Of a DNA stretch of 7,200 bases, positions 1 through 5,548 are shown piece after piece. The stretch covers positions 1-7,200 of the forward strand of contig QLUS01000082.1 of assembly GCA_018725535.1 (NCBI GenBank), written 5' to 3'. Source of the stretch: Bacillota bacterium (GTDB lineage Bacteria; Bacillota; UBA994). Every line of letters begins with the position of its first letter. Position 1 is the stretch's first letter. The notes under the pieces are model-generated. The model was not told the origin of the DNA. It worked only from the letters and a program-made list of their open reading frames with translations, and did not search any database. Made by a program: the position numbers and the translations under genes.

Positions 1-415
1 CTTCGATTGTCACTGGCTGCTTAAAGGTGACTACAAAGCGATGCGCGCTGTCGTCTAACGTTACAATCATGTAGATTTCTCCTACCAGCTGCATACGGGA
101 GAGGTCGGGGAGGTTCTGCGCGGCGGTGAAACCCCTGACGCCAAACACATGGACGACGATGCTGTTGGGATGGCTGTTGCGTGTTACTGTAAAGTGCCCA
201 GCTGTTCCGACGGGAGCACCCGGCGTAATTGGGGTAAAGTCATAGCCTGCCGAGAAGTCTACCTGAATTGTTTCCGCGTCGCCGCGCCGCTGTACGGTGA
301 TGCGCCTGATGTCTTGCCCATCGGTGATCTCACCATCAATAACCCTATCCCCCACAAAAGTCAGGCGCCTAACAATGGTCCCGCCGCACGAAGTTGATGG
401 CTTGGTTGATGACAT
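1..415 (-). CDS. Unrecognised beta-rich protein fragment, runs off the left edge
   Basis: The minus-strand frame ending at base 2 is free of stops from 457 down to the window edge. It encodes at least 138 residues if read from the ATG at 413-415. I do not recognise the family. The translation alternates short hydrophobic stretches with polar turns (for example RVIDGEITDGQDIRRITVQ, SIVVHVFGVRGF and HRFVVTFKQPVTIE), which suggests a beta-sandwich, secreted or extracytoplasmic domain. No signal peptide or membrane segment is visible. The ATG has no Shine-Dalgarno sequence and lies inside the sigma fragment in a different frame, so it is probably not a genuine start. A plausible origin is the extracytoplasmic part of an anti-sigma or other protein encoded downstream of the sigma gene, with its 5' half removed by the deletion that also removed sigma region 4. 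It could instead be an intact gene with a weak start. Whether it is expressed is uncertain. Confidence 0.45.
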   Translation of the reverse strand, partial: MSSTKPSTSCGGTIVRRLTFVGDRVIDGEITDGQDIRRITVQRRGDAETIQVDFSAGYDFTPITPGAPVGTAGHFTVTRNSHPNSIVVHVFGVRGFTAAQNLPDLSRMQLVGEIYMIVTLDDSAHRFVVTFKQPVTIE

Positions 416-626
416 GCGATACCCAGGTGTTAAAATAAGATGGCTGTCTGAGGCTCCTTAGATTCACGAATGCCCTGTAGACTGACTCGCTGACAATGTC
501 GAGTGCGTCCTCTCGATTTTTGACGTAGCTTAAAGCGATGCGGTAAAGCTGCACCTGACAGGACCTTATGAGCTCAGCAAAGGCGACTTCATCACCCCTT
601 TGCGACCTGGCCACCAAGAGTGATAA
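369..626 (-). pseudogene. ECF sigma-70 factor fragment (region 2 only)
   Basis: The translation reads like the N-terminal half of a SigV/SigI-type ECF sigma factor. It has an ARSQRGDEVAFAELI helix, then LYRIALSYVKNREDALDIVSE (region 2.1-2.2, core RNA polymerase binding), then YRAFVNLRSLRQPSYFNTWV and INQAINFVRR (regions 2.3-2.4, recognition of the -10 element). It ends after about 82 residues, whereas family members have about 160-190. All of region 4, which recognises the -35 element, is missing, and the next open frame downstream shows no helix-turn-helix. The 5' end is also abnormal. An in-frame stop lies at 627-629, only four codons before the TTG at 615-617, with no ribosome binding site between. 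Similar proteins usually have a few more N-terminal residues. I therefore read it as a decayed gene, possibly after a deletion between sigma and a downstream partner. A short functional region-2 protein is possible but less likely. Confidence 0.75.
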
Positions 627-657
627 TTAGACACGCCGGAGGGCAAAAAAGTTTTTC
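627..657 (-). promoter_or_regulatory. ECF-type promoter upstream of the sigma fragment
   Basis: Read on the minus strand, GAAAAACTTTTTT is followed by CGTGTCTAA, with 15 bases between the AAC and the CGT. This matches the usual layout of promoters used by Bacillota ECF sigma factors, which have an AAC-plus-T-run -35 element and a CGTC-like -10 element. It suggests that the original sigma factor activated its own gene. The -10 element almost touches the coding fragment, leaving no room for a normal leader and ribosome binding site. This adds to the impression of a deletion-scarred locus. The call rests on motif resemblance only. Confidence 0.45.
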
Positions 658-660
658 GCC
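642..660. repeat. 19-base near-perfect inverted repeat
   Basis: The sequence GGCAAAAAAGTTTTTCGCC folds back on itself with 9-base arms around a single central G and one mismatch. It overlaps the proposed ECF -35 element and lies between the decayed sigma gene and degV. It has no tail typical of an intrinsic terminator on either strand. It may be a regulator-binding palindrome or a by-product of the A and T runs of the promoter. Confidence 0.4.
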
Positions 661-712
661 ACAAGTGACACTACCGAGGACAAGCTACGTCGTTACATGA
701 TATTACTTTTGC

Positions 713-720
713 AGGAGGGG
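713..720 (+). promoter_or_regulatory. Ribosome binding site of degV
   Basis: AGGAGGGG lies 6 bases before the TTG at 727-729. It decides the start: the in-frame ATG at 697 lies upstream of this site and would add ten residues (MILLLQEGFP) that are not part of the DegV fold. Confidence 0.8.
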
Positions 721-726
721 TTCCCC

Positions 727-1578
727 TTGAAAAAAATAGCGCTTGTAACAGATAGCACTGCTGACCTTACCCCAGCGCAGATTAAGAGCCTCAATGTGGC
801 TGTCCGCCCGCTGAACGTAATCTTTAGCGACAAAACCTATCTCGACGGCGTGGACATCCAGCCAGAGCAGTTCTACCCGATGCTTGCCGCGGCCAAGAAA
901 CTCCCGACCACCAGTCAGCCGTCCCCCGGCGAGTTTATGGAACTGTACGAGAAGCTGTTTGCCCAAGGGTATGACACTATTATTTCGCTGCACATTTCGT
1001 CGGGACTCAGCGGTACATACCAAGCCGCCAAGCAAGCGGCCGACCACCTAGGACGCGACATTAGAGTGGTGGACTCGCGCTCCATCAGCCTTGGCACTGC
1101 AGTGCAGGTTATGGCTGCGTCTGAGGCCATCGCGGCGGACAAGAACGTAGATGAGGTAATTCGAGCTATCGATGCTTCACGCGCCAACCACGAGGTAGTG
1201 TTTACGCTTAACACACTCGAGTACCTAGCCAAGGGCGGGCGCATCGGCAAAGCCAAGAGCTTGCTTGGCTCCCTACTTAATATTAAGCCCATTATTCGCG
1301 TGGATGACGGTGTATACATCGATGCCGGTAAGGCCCGTAGCCAAAAACAGGCCCTCGACCAGATTGTCACCCTGTTCCAGGACCTGTCGAAGGGACGCCG
1401 GGCAAAGCGCGTCTGCGTAGCCGTTGGGGCTGCGGATGAAGCAGGGCAGCACCTAAAGGCGCAGCTTGAACGAACCTTTGGCGTCGAGCCCTCGGTCTCC
1501 CAAGTGGGCCCGGTCGTCGGCGTACACACGGGACCCGGTACCGTCGGCGCGGCCATCGAGTTTTTCCCGAAGTCCTAG
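727..1578 (+). CDS. degV: DegV family fatty-acid-binding protein
   Basis: This 283-residue protein, started at TTG 727, has the usual length for DegV proteins. They bind a fatty acid between two domains; in many Firmicutes they act as FakB subunits that present the fatty acid to the kinase FakA for phosphorylation and entry into phospholipid synthesis. Visible motifs in order are VTDSTADL (residues 7-14), TTSQPSPGEF (61-70), ISSGLSGTYQAA (90-101, the serine region that contacts the fatty-acid carboxylate), VDSRSISLGTAV (115-126) and LEYLAKGGRIGKAKSLLGSLLNIKP (from 164). The C-terminal GPVVGVHTGPGTVG (261-274) is also typical. No FakA/DhaK-like gene is in the window, so the partner must be elsewhere. 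The gene stands alone on the plus strand. Its last 126 bases are antisense to the end of the converging DNA glycosylase gene. The family is clear; the preferred fatty acid cannot be read from the sequence. Confidence 0.95.
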   Translation: MKKIALVTDSTADLTPAQIKSLNVAVRPLNVIFSDKTYLDGVDIQPEQFYPMLAAAKKLPTTSQPSPGEFMELYEKLFAQGYDTIISLHISSGLSGTYQAAKQAADHLGRDIRVVDSRSISLGTAVQVMAASEAIAADKNVDEVIRAIDASRANHEVVFTLNTLEYLAKGGRIGKAKSLLGSLLNIKPIIRVDDGVYIDAGKARSQKQALDQIVTLFQDLSKGRRAKRVCVAVGAADEAGQHLKAQLERTFGVEPSVSQVGPVVGVHTGPGTVGAAIEFFPKS

Positions 1579-2700
1579 ATACGCGGCTGTTTCCACAGTG
1601 GCCGCAGCCACGGCTTCGCGCACAGTTGTCGTGTCCTTTTCCAGCCACAAACCACTAACCTTGAGCACTCCCCGCTCTCGCTCGGCCTTTAGTTCGACCC
1701 TGCCCACGAATTCGTCGCCAAACAGCACGGGCAGTACATAGTAGCCGTACTTGCGCTTGGCCAGAGGTACATATACTTCCCAACGATAGGCAAACCCAAA
1801 AATGTCCTCGAGGCGGTCGCGATCCCACACCAAGTTATCTAACGGGGCGATGAATGTCGCCCCGTCCGTTTGCGGAGGGCGCGAATCGGTGAGCTCAGGC
1901 AGCAGCGACGTATGGCAATAATACTGCCGCTTTACGCCCTCTATGTGCACGGGGACCACGCGGTCCGCAAGGACCAGATCCTGCAGCAGGCGCTTAATCT
2001 CGACCTTTGGTGCTTCAGACCAGCCAAACCGGAACAAGCTCGTTTGGCTCAACCCGTAGGCGATAAGAAACTTCTCCAGCATATACAGCTGGTATTCCGC
2101 CTCACTGACTTCTCTGTTTAACAGGTGGCTTGGAACAACGCGGTGCGGCAAGTCATAACGCCTGAGTAACCCTTCCCGCGCGGTAATCATGACCTGCCCT
2201 GTGTAATGCAGAACGTCAAGCGCGGCCTTTTCCGCCTTAGTCTTTTTCTCGCCGCTGTCCCACCCACCGCTCACCTTTTCGCCGCTCGCAAACTCGCGGG
2301 CTGTCCTAGCACCATCGTCTTCGAGCCGCCGCAGCACTCTGTCGGCGGCTAGCTTTTCTTCTGGGGCAGGGCGGTACTTCTCCCTGAGCAGGTGCATTTT
2401 GTATGCGAAATAGGGATACTCCTCCATAGGGAGTGCGCAGAGGGCATTACAGAAATACTCAAAGGAACTCTTCTTGACGTAAAGCTCTTCGTCTAGCATC
2501 GCAGGGCGATAACCGGCGACACGATTAAAGAGCACTTGATGGTGGTTGCGCTCAAACACGTTAATGGGGTCGATTTGGACGGCACCTAAATGCCGGATGG
2601 CTTGCGCCACTCCCTCCTGCCCAGTCCAAGCCGACCCACAAACCCTAAACTGCTGGCGTCCGATTAAAAACGAACGGGCTTGCTCGCGCGTAATCTTCAT
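1453..2700 (-). CDS. YcaQ/AlkZ-type DNA glycosylase (HTH_42, winged-helix family)
   Basis: This 415-residue cytoplasmic protein belongs to the HTH_42 family. Known members E. coli YcaQ (AlkX) and Streptomyces AlkZ excise alkylated bases and unhook DNA interstrand crosslinks. The N-terminal part carries HLGAVQIDPINVFERNHHQVL (residues 37-57). It contains QID at 42-44, matching the catalytic QxD of YcaQ rather than the QxQ of AlkZ. The C-terminal domain has the family signature APLDNLVWDRDRLEDIFGF followed by YVPLAKRKYGYYVLPVLFGDE (about residues 285-330). The ATG at 2698-2700 is preceded, 5 bases away, by GGAGGGAGG (2706-2714), so the start is secure. The family resemblance ends near AAYLGLREK. 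The remaining 38 or so residues are charged, look unconserved, and are encoded antisense to degV, which suggests run-on after loss of an earlier stop. A small internal SGEK...SGEK repeat falls in a probable linker. Activity on crosslinks is inferred from homology. Confidence 0.88.
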   Translation of the reverse strand: MKITREQARSFLIGRQQFRVCGSAWTGQEGVAQAIRHLGAVQIDPINVFERNHHQVLFNRVAGYRPAMLDEELYVKKSSFEYFCNALCALPMEEYPYFAYKMHLLREKYRPAPEEKLAADRVLRRLEDDGARTAREFASGEKVSGGWDSGEKKTKAEKAALDVLHYTGQVMITAREGLLRRYDLPHRVVPSHLLNREVSEAEYQLYMLEKFLIAYGLSQTSLFRFGWSEAPKVEIKRLLQDLVLADRVVPVHIEGVKRQYYCHTSLLPELTDSRPPQTDGATFIAPLDNLVWDRDRLEDIFGFAYRWEVYVPLAKRKYGYYVLPVLFGDEFVGRVELKAERERGVLKVSGLWLEKDTTTVREAVAAATVETAAYLGLREKLDGRADGTGSRVYADDRAHLGDRGLDAKGSFKLRL

Positions 2701-2705
2701 GGCAT

Positions 2706-2714
2706 CCTCCCTCC
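2706..2714 (-). promoter_or_regulatory. Ribosome binding site of the DNA glycosylase
   Basis: On the minus strand GGAGGGAGG is followed by five bases and then the ATG at 2700. It is purine-rich with two overlapping GGAGG registers and fixes the start. Confidence 0.75.
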
Positions 2715-2727
2715 AACACGGGGGACG

Positions 2728-2747
2728 TGTAATTTTGTCCTGTAATT
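2728..2747. repeat. Direct repeat TGTAATT in the divergent control region
   Basis: TGTAATT occurs at 2728-2734 and again at 2741-2747, separated by TTGTCC, a 13-base period. It lies between the divergent glycosylase and rtcB genes, where the glycosylase promoter should be. A few bases away (2716-2730) is a 5-base inverted repeat, ACACG/CGTGT, which would form a small hairpin in the glycosylase leader. The direct repeat could be an activator or repressor site. It is short enough to be chance. Confidence 0.3.
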
Positions 2748-2774
2748 GTGTTTTGCGGTCTCCCCAGAAACAAG

Positions 2775-2803
2775 TTGCCGCCTGCGGCTAACGATAATAT
2801 ACT
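2775..2803 (+). promoter_or_regulatory. Probable sigma-A promoter of rtcB
   Basis: TTGCCG (2775-2780) and TATACT (2798-2803) match the -35 and -10 consensus at 4/6 and 5/6 positions, with an ideal 17-base spacer. Transcription would start near 2810, giving a very short leader that begins at the ribosome binding site. An overlapping alternative -10, GATAAT (2793-2798), has no good -35. A 5-base-pair inverted repeat, GCCGC-CT-GCGGC (2777-2788), lies in the -35/spacer region and could be an operator. Confidence 0.45.
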
Positions 2804-2810
2804 TATGGCA

Positions 2811-2815
2811 GGAGG
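2811..2815 (+). promoter_or_regulatory. Ribosome binding site of rtcB
   Basis: GGAGG lies 7 bases before the ATG at 2823. It selects this start over the longer in-frame reading from 2748, whose extra 25 residues do not resemble the start of RtcB and would begin upstream of the proposed promoter. Confidence 0.8.
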
Positions 2816-2822
2816 TGAGTGC

Positions 2823-3944
2823 ATGATCACGGTTAAAGGCGCGTACAACTCTGCCAAGGTATTCTTAGACGCAGTCGACGAAGGAACACTGCAACAACTG
2901 CACGAGCTCTGTAACCAAGCATTCGTGGAGGGGCTTAAGATACGGGTCATGCCGGACACTCACGTAGGCATGGGCTGCACCATTGGCACGACCATGACGA
3001 TTAGAGACAAGGTTGTCCCGGGGCACGTAGGGGTAGACATTGGCTGCGGCGTGCTGGTGGGTCGTATTCCCGCGCAGCAGGTTGACTTTGCCAAGCTAGA
3101 CCGGGTGATTCGCAGCAACGTTCCTTCTGGCTTTGACGTAAGAAACAGCCCCCATCGCTTGGCAAGCAGAGCGCGGCTCGCTGAGCTTAAGTGTGCCGCG
3201 CACATCAAGAAAATGAACCGCATCGAGCTGAGTATTGGCAGCCTAGGCGGCGGCAATCACTTTATTGAAGTAGCCGCCTCGGAAGACGGCGTTAACCACC
3301 TAGCCATCCATACAGGTAGCCGCAATCTAGGCAAGCAAATCGCCGAACACTACCAAAACGCAGCGGTGCGCGCGCTTTCTCGCAAGGGGCATGGGGGCAC
3401 GAAAGTGCCCAAATACATGGCCTACGTGGAAGGCGAAGATTTGGCGGATTACCTTAACGACATGACCATTGCCCAAGAATTTGCGGACCTCAACCGCAAA
3501 GCTATCGCCGAAGTTATCTCTCGGGGCATGAACTGGGAATTAGAGGACGTCTTTATTACGACGCACAACTATATTGACATAAGAGAGGGCATTTTACGCA
3601 AAGGCGCAGTCGCGGCTCACAAAGGACAAATCCTGATCATCCCAATTAATATGCGTGACGGCAGCATTATTGCCGTAGGCAAGGGCAACGCGGACTGGAA
3701 CTTTTCTGCTCCACACGGTGCCGGTCGTTTACTGAGCCGCAGCCAAGCCAAACGCACTTATTCGCTCGCGGAGTACAGGCAGTCCATGGAGGGCATCTTC
3801 ACCACCTCGGTCGACCCTGACACTCTCGACGAAGCCCCCATGGCCTACAAGCCCATGCGCCAGATTCTTGACGCTATCGGTGATACCGTTGAAGTACAGC
3901 GCATCATTAAAACGGTGTATAACTTTAAGGCCGGCGACGACTAA
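2823..3944 (+). CDS. rtcB: RtcB-family RNA ligase
   Basis: This 373-residue cytoplasmic protein belongs to the RtcB family. These enzymes join RNA 2',3'-cyclic phosphate or 3'-phosphate ends to 5'-hydroxyl ends using GTP and Mn2+, in tRNA splicing or RNA repair. The active site looks complete. Metal ligands appear as D72 and C75 in GVDIGCGV, H146 in GSLGGGNHFIEV, H163 in AIHTGSRNLG and H248 in TTHNYIDIRE. The guanylylated histidine is H298 in SAPHGAGRLLSRSQAK. The C-terminus has DEAPMAYKP. It is shorter than E. coli RtcB (408 residues). In place of the usual IPGSMG loop it reads IPINMRDGSIIAVGKGN (273-289), which I associate with a distinct bacterial RtcB-like branch. No archease or RtcA/RtcR gene is nearby. 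A CoA-binding protein gene follows after 35 bases, probably in the same transcript, and a DNA glycosylase gene diverges upstream. Substrate is unknown: RNA damage repair is more likely than tRNA splicing in a bacterium. Confidence 0.93.
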   Translation: MITVKGAYNSAKVFLDAVDEGTLQQLHELCNQAFVEGLKIRVMPDTHVGMGCTIGTTMTIRDKVVPGHVGVDIGCGVLVGRIPAQQVDFAKLDRVIRSNVPSGFDVRNSPHRLASRARLAELKCAAHIKKMNRIELSIGSLGGGNHFIEVAASEDGVNHLAIHTGSRNLGKQIAEHYQNAAVRALSRKGHGGTKVPKYMAYVEGEDLADYLNDMTIAQEFADLNRKAIAEVISRGMNWELEDVFITTHNYIDIREGILRKGAVAAHKGQILIIPINMRDGSIIAVGKGNADWNFSAPHGAGRLLSRSQAKRTYSLAEYRQSMEGIFTTSVDPDTLDEAPMAYKPMRQILDAIGDTVEVQRIIKTVYNFKAGDD

Positions 3945-3964
3945 AATGAGGCAATACCACAAAA

Positions 3965-3971
3965 GAGGAGG
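3965..3971 (+). promoter_or_regulatory. Ribosome binding site of the CoA-binding protein
   Basis: GAGGAGG lies 8 bases before the GTG at 3980-3982 and supports that non-ATG start. There is no promoter-like sequence or terminator in the 35 bases after rtcB, so co-transcription is likely. Confidence 0.7.
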
Positions 3972-3979
3972 TTCCTAAA

Positions 3980-4372
3980 GTGAGCAAAGACCTGTTTCTT
4001 GGGCTTAATCATTGGGCAGTAGTAGGCGACGTCTTAAACCCGGATAAGTTCGCCTACAAGATCGTGCAAAAGCTTGTGCGCAAAGGCTATGAGGTAAGCC
4101 GCGTTCATCCTCGCGGCGGTGAAAACGTTTATGTGAGCCTCAAGCAACTGCCAAACAAGCCTGACGTACTATGCTTGGTCACTAACCCTAAGCTCGGGGC
4201 CGAGTATCTGGCCGAAGCCGCGAGCCTTGGGATAACTTATGTCTGGCTGCAGCCTGGAGCGGACACGGAGGAGATTGTGGAACAGTGCCGAGCCCTTAAG
4301 CTGCAATTTGTGCAGAGCTGCGTGTTGGTTGAGCTATCCCGCCGCGAAGCATCCGAGGCAAGCAAGGAGTAG
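3980..4372 (+). CDS. CoA-binding Rossmann protein (YccU-like, CoA_binding_2)
   Basis: This 130-residue single-domain protein is of the usual length for the family. The N-terminal strand and turn HWAVVGDVLNPDKFAYKI (residues 11-28) correspond to the nucleotide-binding loop, normally VVGAS.NP.K. GYEVSRVHP (37-45), YVSLKQLPNKPDVLCLVTNP (51-70), YVWLQPGADTEEIVEQC (87-103) and a final FVQSCVLVEL (109-118) complete the pattern seen in CoA_binding_2 proteins related to the CoA-ligase N-terminal domain. The invariant cysteine of the closing segment is present at 113. Such proteins bind CoA or acyl-CoA in vitro; their cellular role is unclear. The short C-terminal tail (SRREASEASKE) is charged and probably disordered. 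It follows rtcB by 35 bases, which links it to that operon, but I know of no established functional connection. Confidence 0.85.
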   Translation: MSKDLFLGLNHWAVVGDVLNPDKFAYKIVQKLVRKGYEVSRVHPRGGENVYVSLKQLPNKPDVLCLVTNPKLGAEYLAEAASLGITYVWLQPGADTEEIVEQCRALKLQFVQSCVLVELSRREASEASKE

Positions 4373-4374
4373 CG

Positions 4375-4413
4375 ATGGAGTTTTCGACGTTGGCAAGATG
4401 GATCAAGAGTTGA
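4375..4413 (+). other. 12-codon ORF with a good ribosome binding site, possible gene remnant
   Basis: AAGGAG (4364-4369) overlaps the end of the CoA-binding gene and lies 5 bases before an ATG at 4375. The ATG opens a frame reading MEFSTLARWIKS and then a stop that is already inside the 3' end of the converging enolase gene. The spacing suits translational coupling. It may be the surviving start of a third gene of the rtcB operon cut off by a rearrangement, a tiny leader-like peptide, or chance. There is no intrinsic terminator in this convergent gap. Confidence 0.25.
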
Positions 4414-5548
4414 GCTGACGGAGGTCGCTGTAATCATCCTGCTCGTCTAAGCGCACTCCGCGCAGCGTAAGACCTGCTAAACGCTCCCTGTCTACCTCTA
4501 TGCCTAGCCCCGCACGCTCGCTAAAGACCACTTCATCGCCGCGATAGCTAAAGTCTCCGATATCAGCGGCAAAATGATGTGGGCCCACCATTTCGCTGGC
4601 ATAGATTGCAGGCAGTGCCCTGTGCAAATGGGCCCCGGCTGCACTGGCGATGCTCGACTCGAGCATCGACCCTACCTGAACCTTGACGCCTGCAATCTCG
4701 GCTAGGGCAACGAGCTTCATTGCCGGCAACAGCCCGCCGCACTTCATAAGCTTAACATTCACCCAGTCGATACCGGTTAGCGACAGGAGCCGCCATAAGT
4801 CGCGCCCTGTCCTGACCCCCTCGTCAACCATGAGTGACAAATCGGAACGCTCGCGTACCCGCTTTAGCCCCTCGTAGTCCCAGTGTTTTACGGGCTGCTC
4901 GACTAGCTCAATGTCGTAGCGGGAAATAGCGTGCATTATCTTAAGCGCGTTATCGGCGGTGGCAAAGCCTTGATTGGCGTCCACCTTGATGCGAGCTTTT
5001 GCGCCTAACGTTTGACGCGCCACCTCCACGCGGCGAATGTCCTCTGGGGGCTGTCCACCCAGTTTAAGCTTGTACTGCCTGTAGCCTTGTGTCTGATAGG
5101 GTGCCAGCGCGCTCGGCATCTCGTCGGGTGGAATGATGCTGATTACCGCCGGGACAGTCACCTCCTGGCTGTGGCCGCCGAGCAGTTTATAGAGCGGCAC
5201 GCCGCAGGCTTTGGCCTTAAGGTCGTGCATGGCAATATCTATGGCGGCTTTAGCGGCATAGGCACCGTGAACACGCTCCTCGGCTGCGCGGTGAAACTCC
5301 TCTAGGTCAAAGGCGCTCTGGCCTAAGACTAACGGTAGGAGGGTATCCCTGAGCATGGCAAGAGTGCTGCTGATGGTTTCGCCCGTCACGCCCTCATCGG
5401 GAACGCATTCGCCGTAGCCGACAAGCCCTTCGTCTGTGAAGAGCGTCAAAATGAGCGTCGGCATACTTCGCCAAGTGTTATAGGCAATGACGAAAGGCTG
5501 TTTTAGGGGGAGAGCCAGCTCTCTAAGCTCTGCCGCAATTATCTTCAT
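4403..5548 (-). CDS. Enolase-superfamily enzyme, MLE subgroup (epimerase/racemase-like)
   Basis: This 381-residue cytoplasmic enzyme has the two enolase-superfamily domains: an N-terminal capping domain (about 1-125, with VGYGECVPDEGVTGET at 43-58) and a C-terminal barrel. Catalytic residues of the muconate-lactonizing-enzyme subgroup are visible. They are K160 and K162 in YKLKLGG, metal ligands D190 (VDANQG), E217 (VEQP) and D242 (VDEG), and the second base K266 in VNVKLMKCGG. GSMLESSIASAAGAHL (293-308) is also typical. The KLMKCGG segment resembles dipeptide epimerases. However, where those carry a DxD motif for the substrate amino group, this protein reads ASEMVGPHH (317-325). It therefore probably acts on another substrate, such as an N-acyl amino acid or a proline derivative. 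The ATG at 5548 is preceded by AGGAAGG (5555-5561) six bases away and lies within the end of the GNAT gene, so the two are probably translationally coupled. The superfamily and subgroup are certain; the reaction is not. Confidence 0.9.
   Translation of the reverse strand: MKIIAAELRELALPLKQPFVIAYNTWRSMPTLILTLFTDEGLVGYGECVPDEGVTGETISSTLAMLRDTLLPLVLGQSAFDLEEFHRAAEERVHGAYAAKAAIDIAMHDLKAKACGVPLYKLLGGHSQEVTVPAVISIIPPDEMPSALAPYQTQGYRQYKLKLGGQPPEDIRRVEVARQTLGAKARIKVDANQGFATADNALKIMHAISRYDIELVEQPVKHWDYEGLKRVRERSDLSLMVDEGVRTGRDLWRLLSLTGIDWVNVKLMKCGGLLPAMKLVALAEIAGVKVQVGSMLESSIASAAGAHLHRALPAIYASEMVGPHHFAADIGDFSYRGDEVVFSERAGLGIEVDRERLAGLTLRGVRLDEQDDYSDLRQLNS

Noticed and set aside
149..397. Plus-strand open frame of 82 codons
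   Set aside because: Antisense to the minus-strand frame at 1-415, no ribosome binding site, and cysteine-rich composition without family resemblance.
665..706. Sigma-A promoter for degV (GTGACA ... TATTAC)
   Set aside because: The spacing is far too long (about 30 bases) and no alternative pair fits; no promoter is called.
697..726. Upstream ATG start for degV
   Set aside because: Lies before the AGGAGGGG ribosome binding site and adds non-homologous residues; TTG at 727 fits better.
915..1556. Minus-strand open frame of 213 codons inside degV
   Set aside because: Composition is rich in Ser, Arg and Pro without motifs; a shadow of the clear DegV frame.
2248..2290. Repeated TTCTCGCCGCT/TTTTCGCCGCT inside the glycosylase gene
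   Set aside because: Only a short imperfect repeat encoding SGEK twice in a probable linker; too small to call as an element.
4373..4402. Terminator between the convergent CoA-binding and enolase genes
   Set aside because: No GC-rich stem followed by a T run on either strand.
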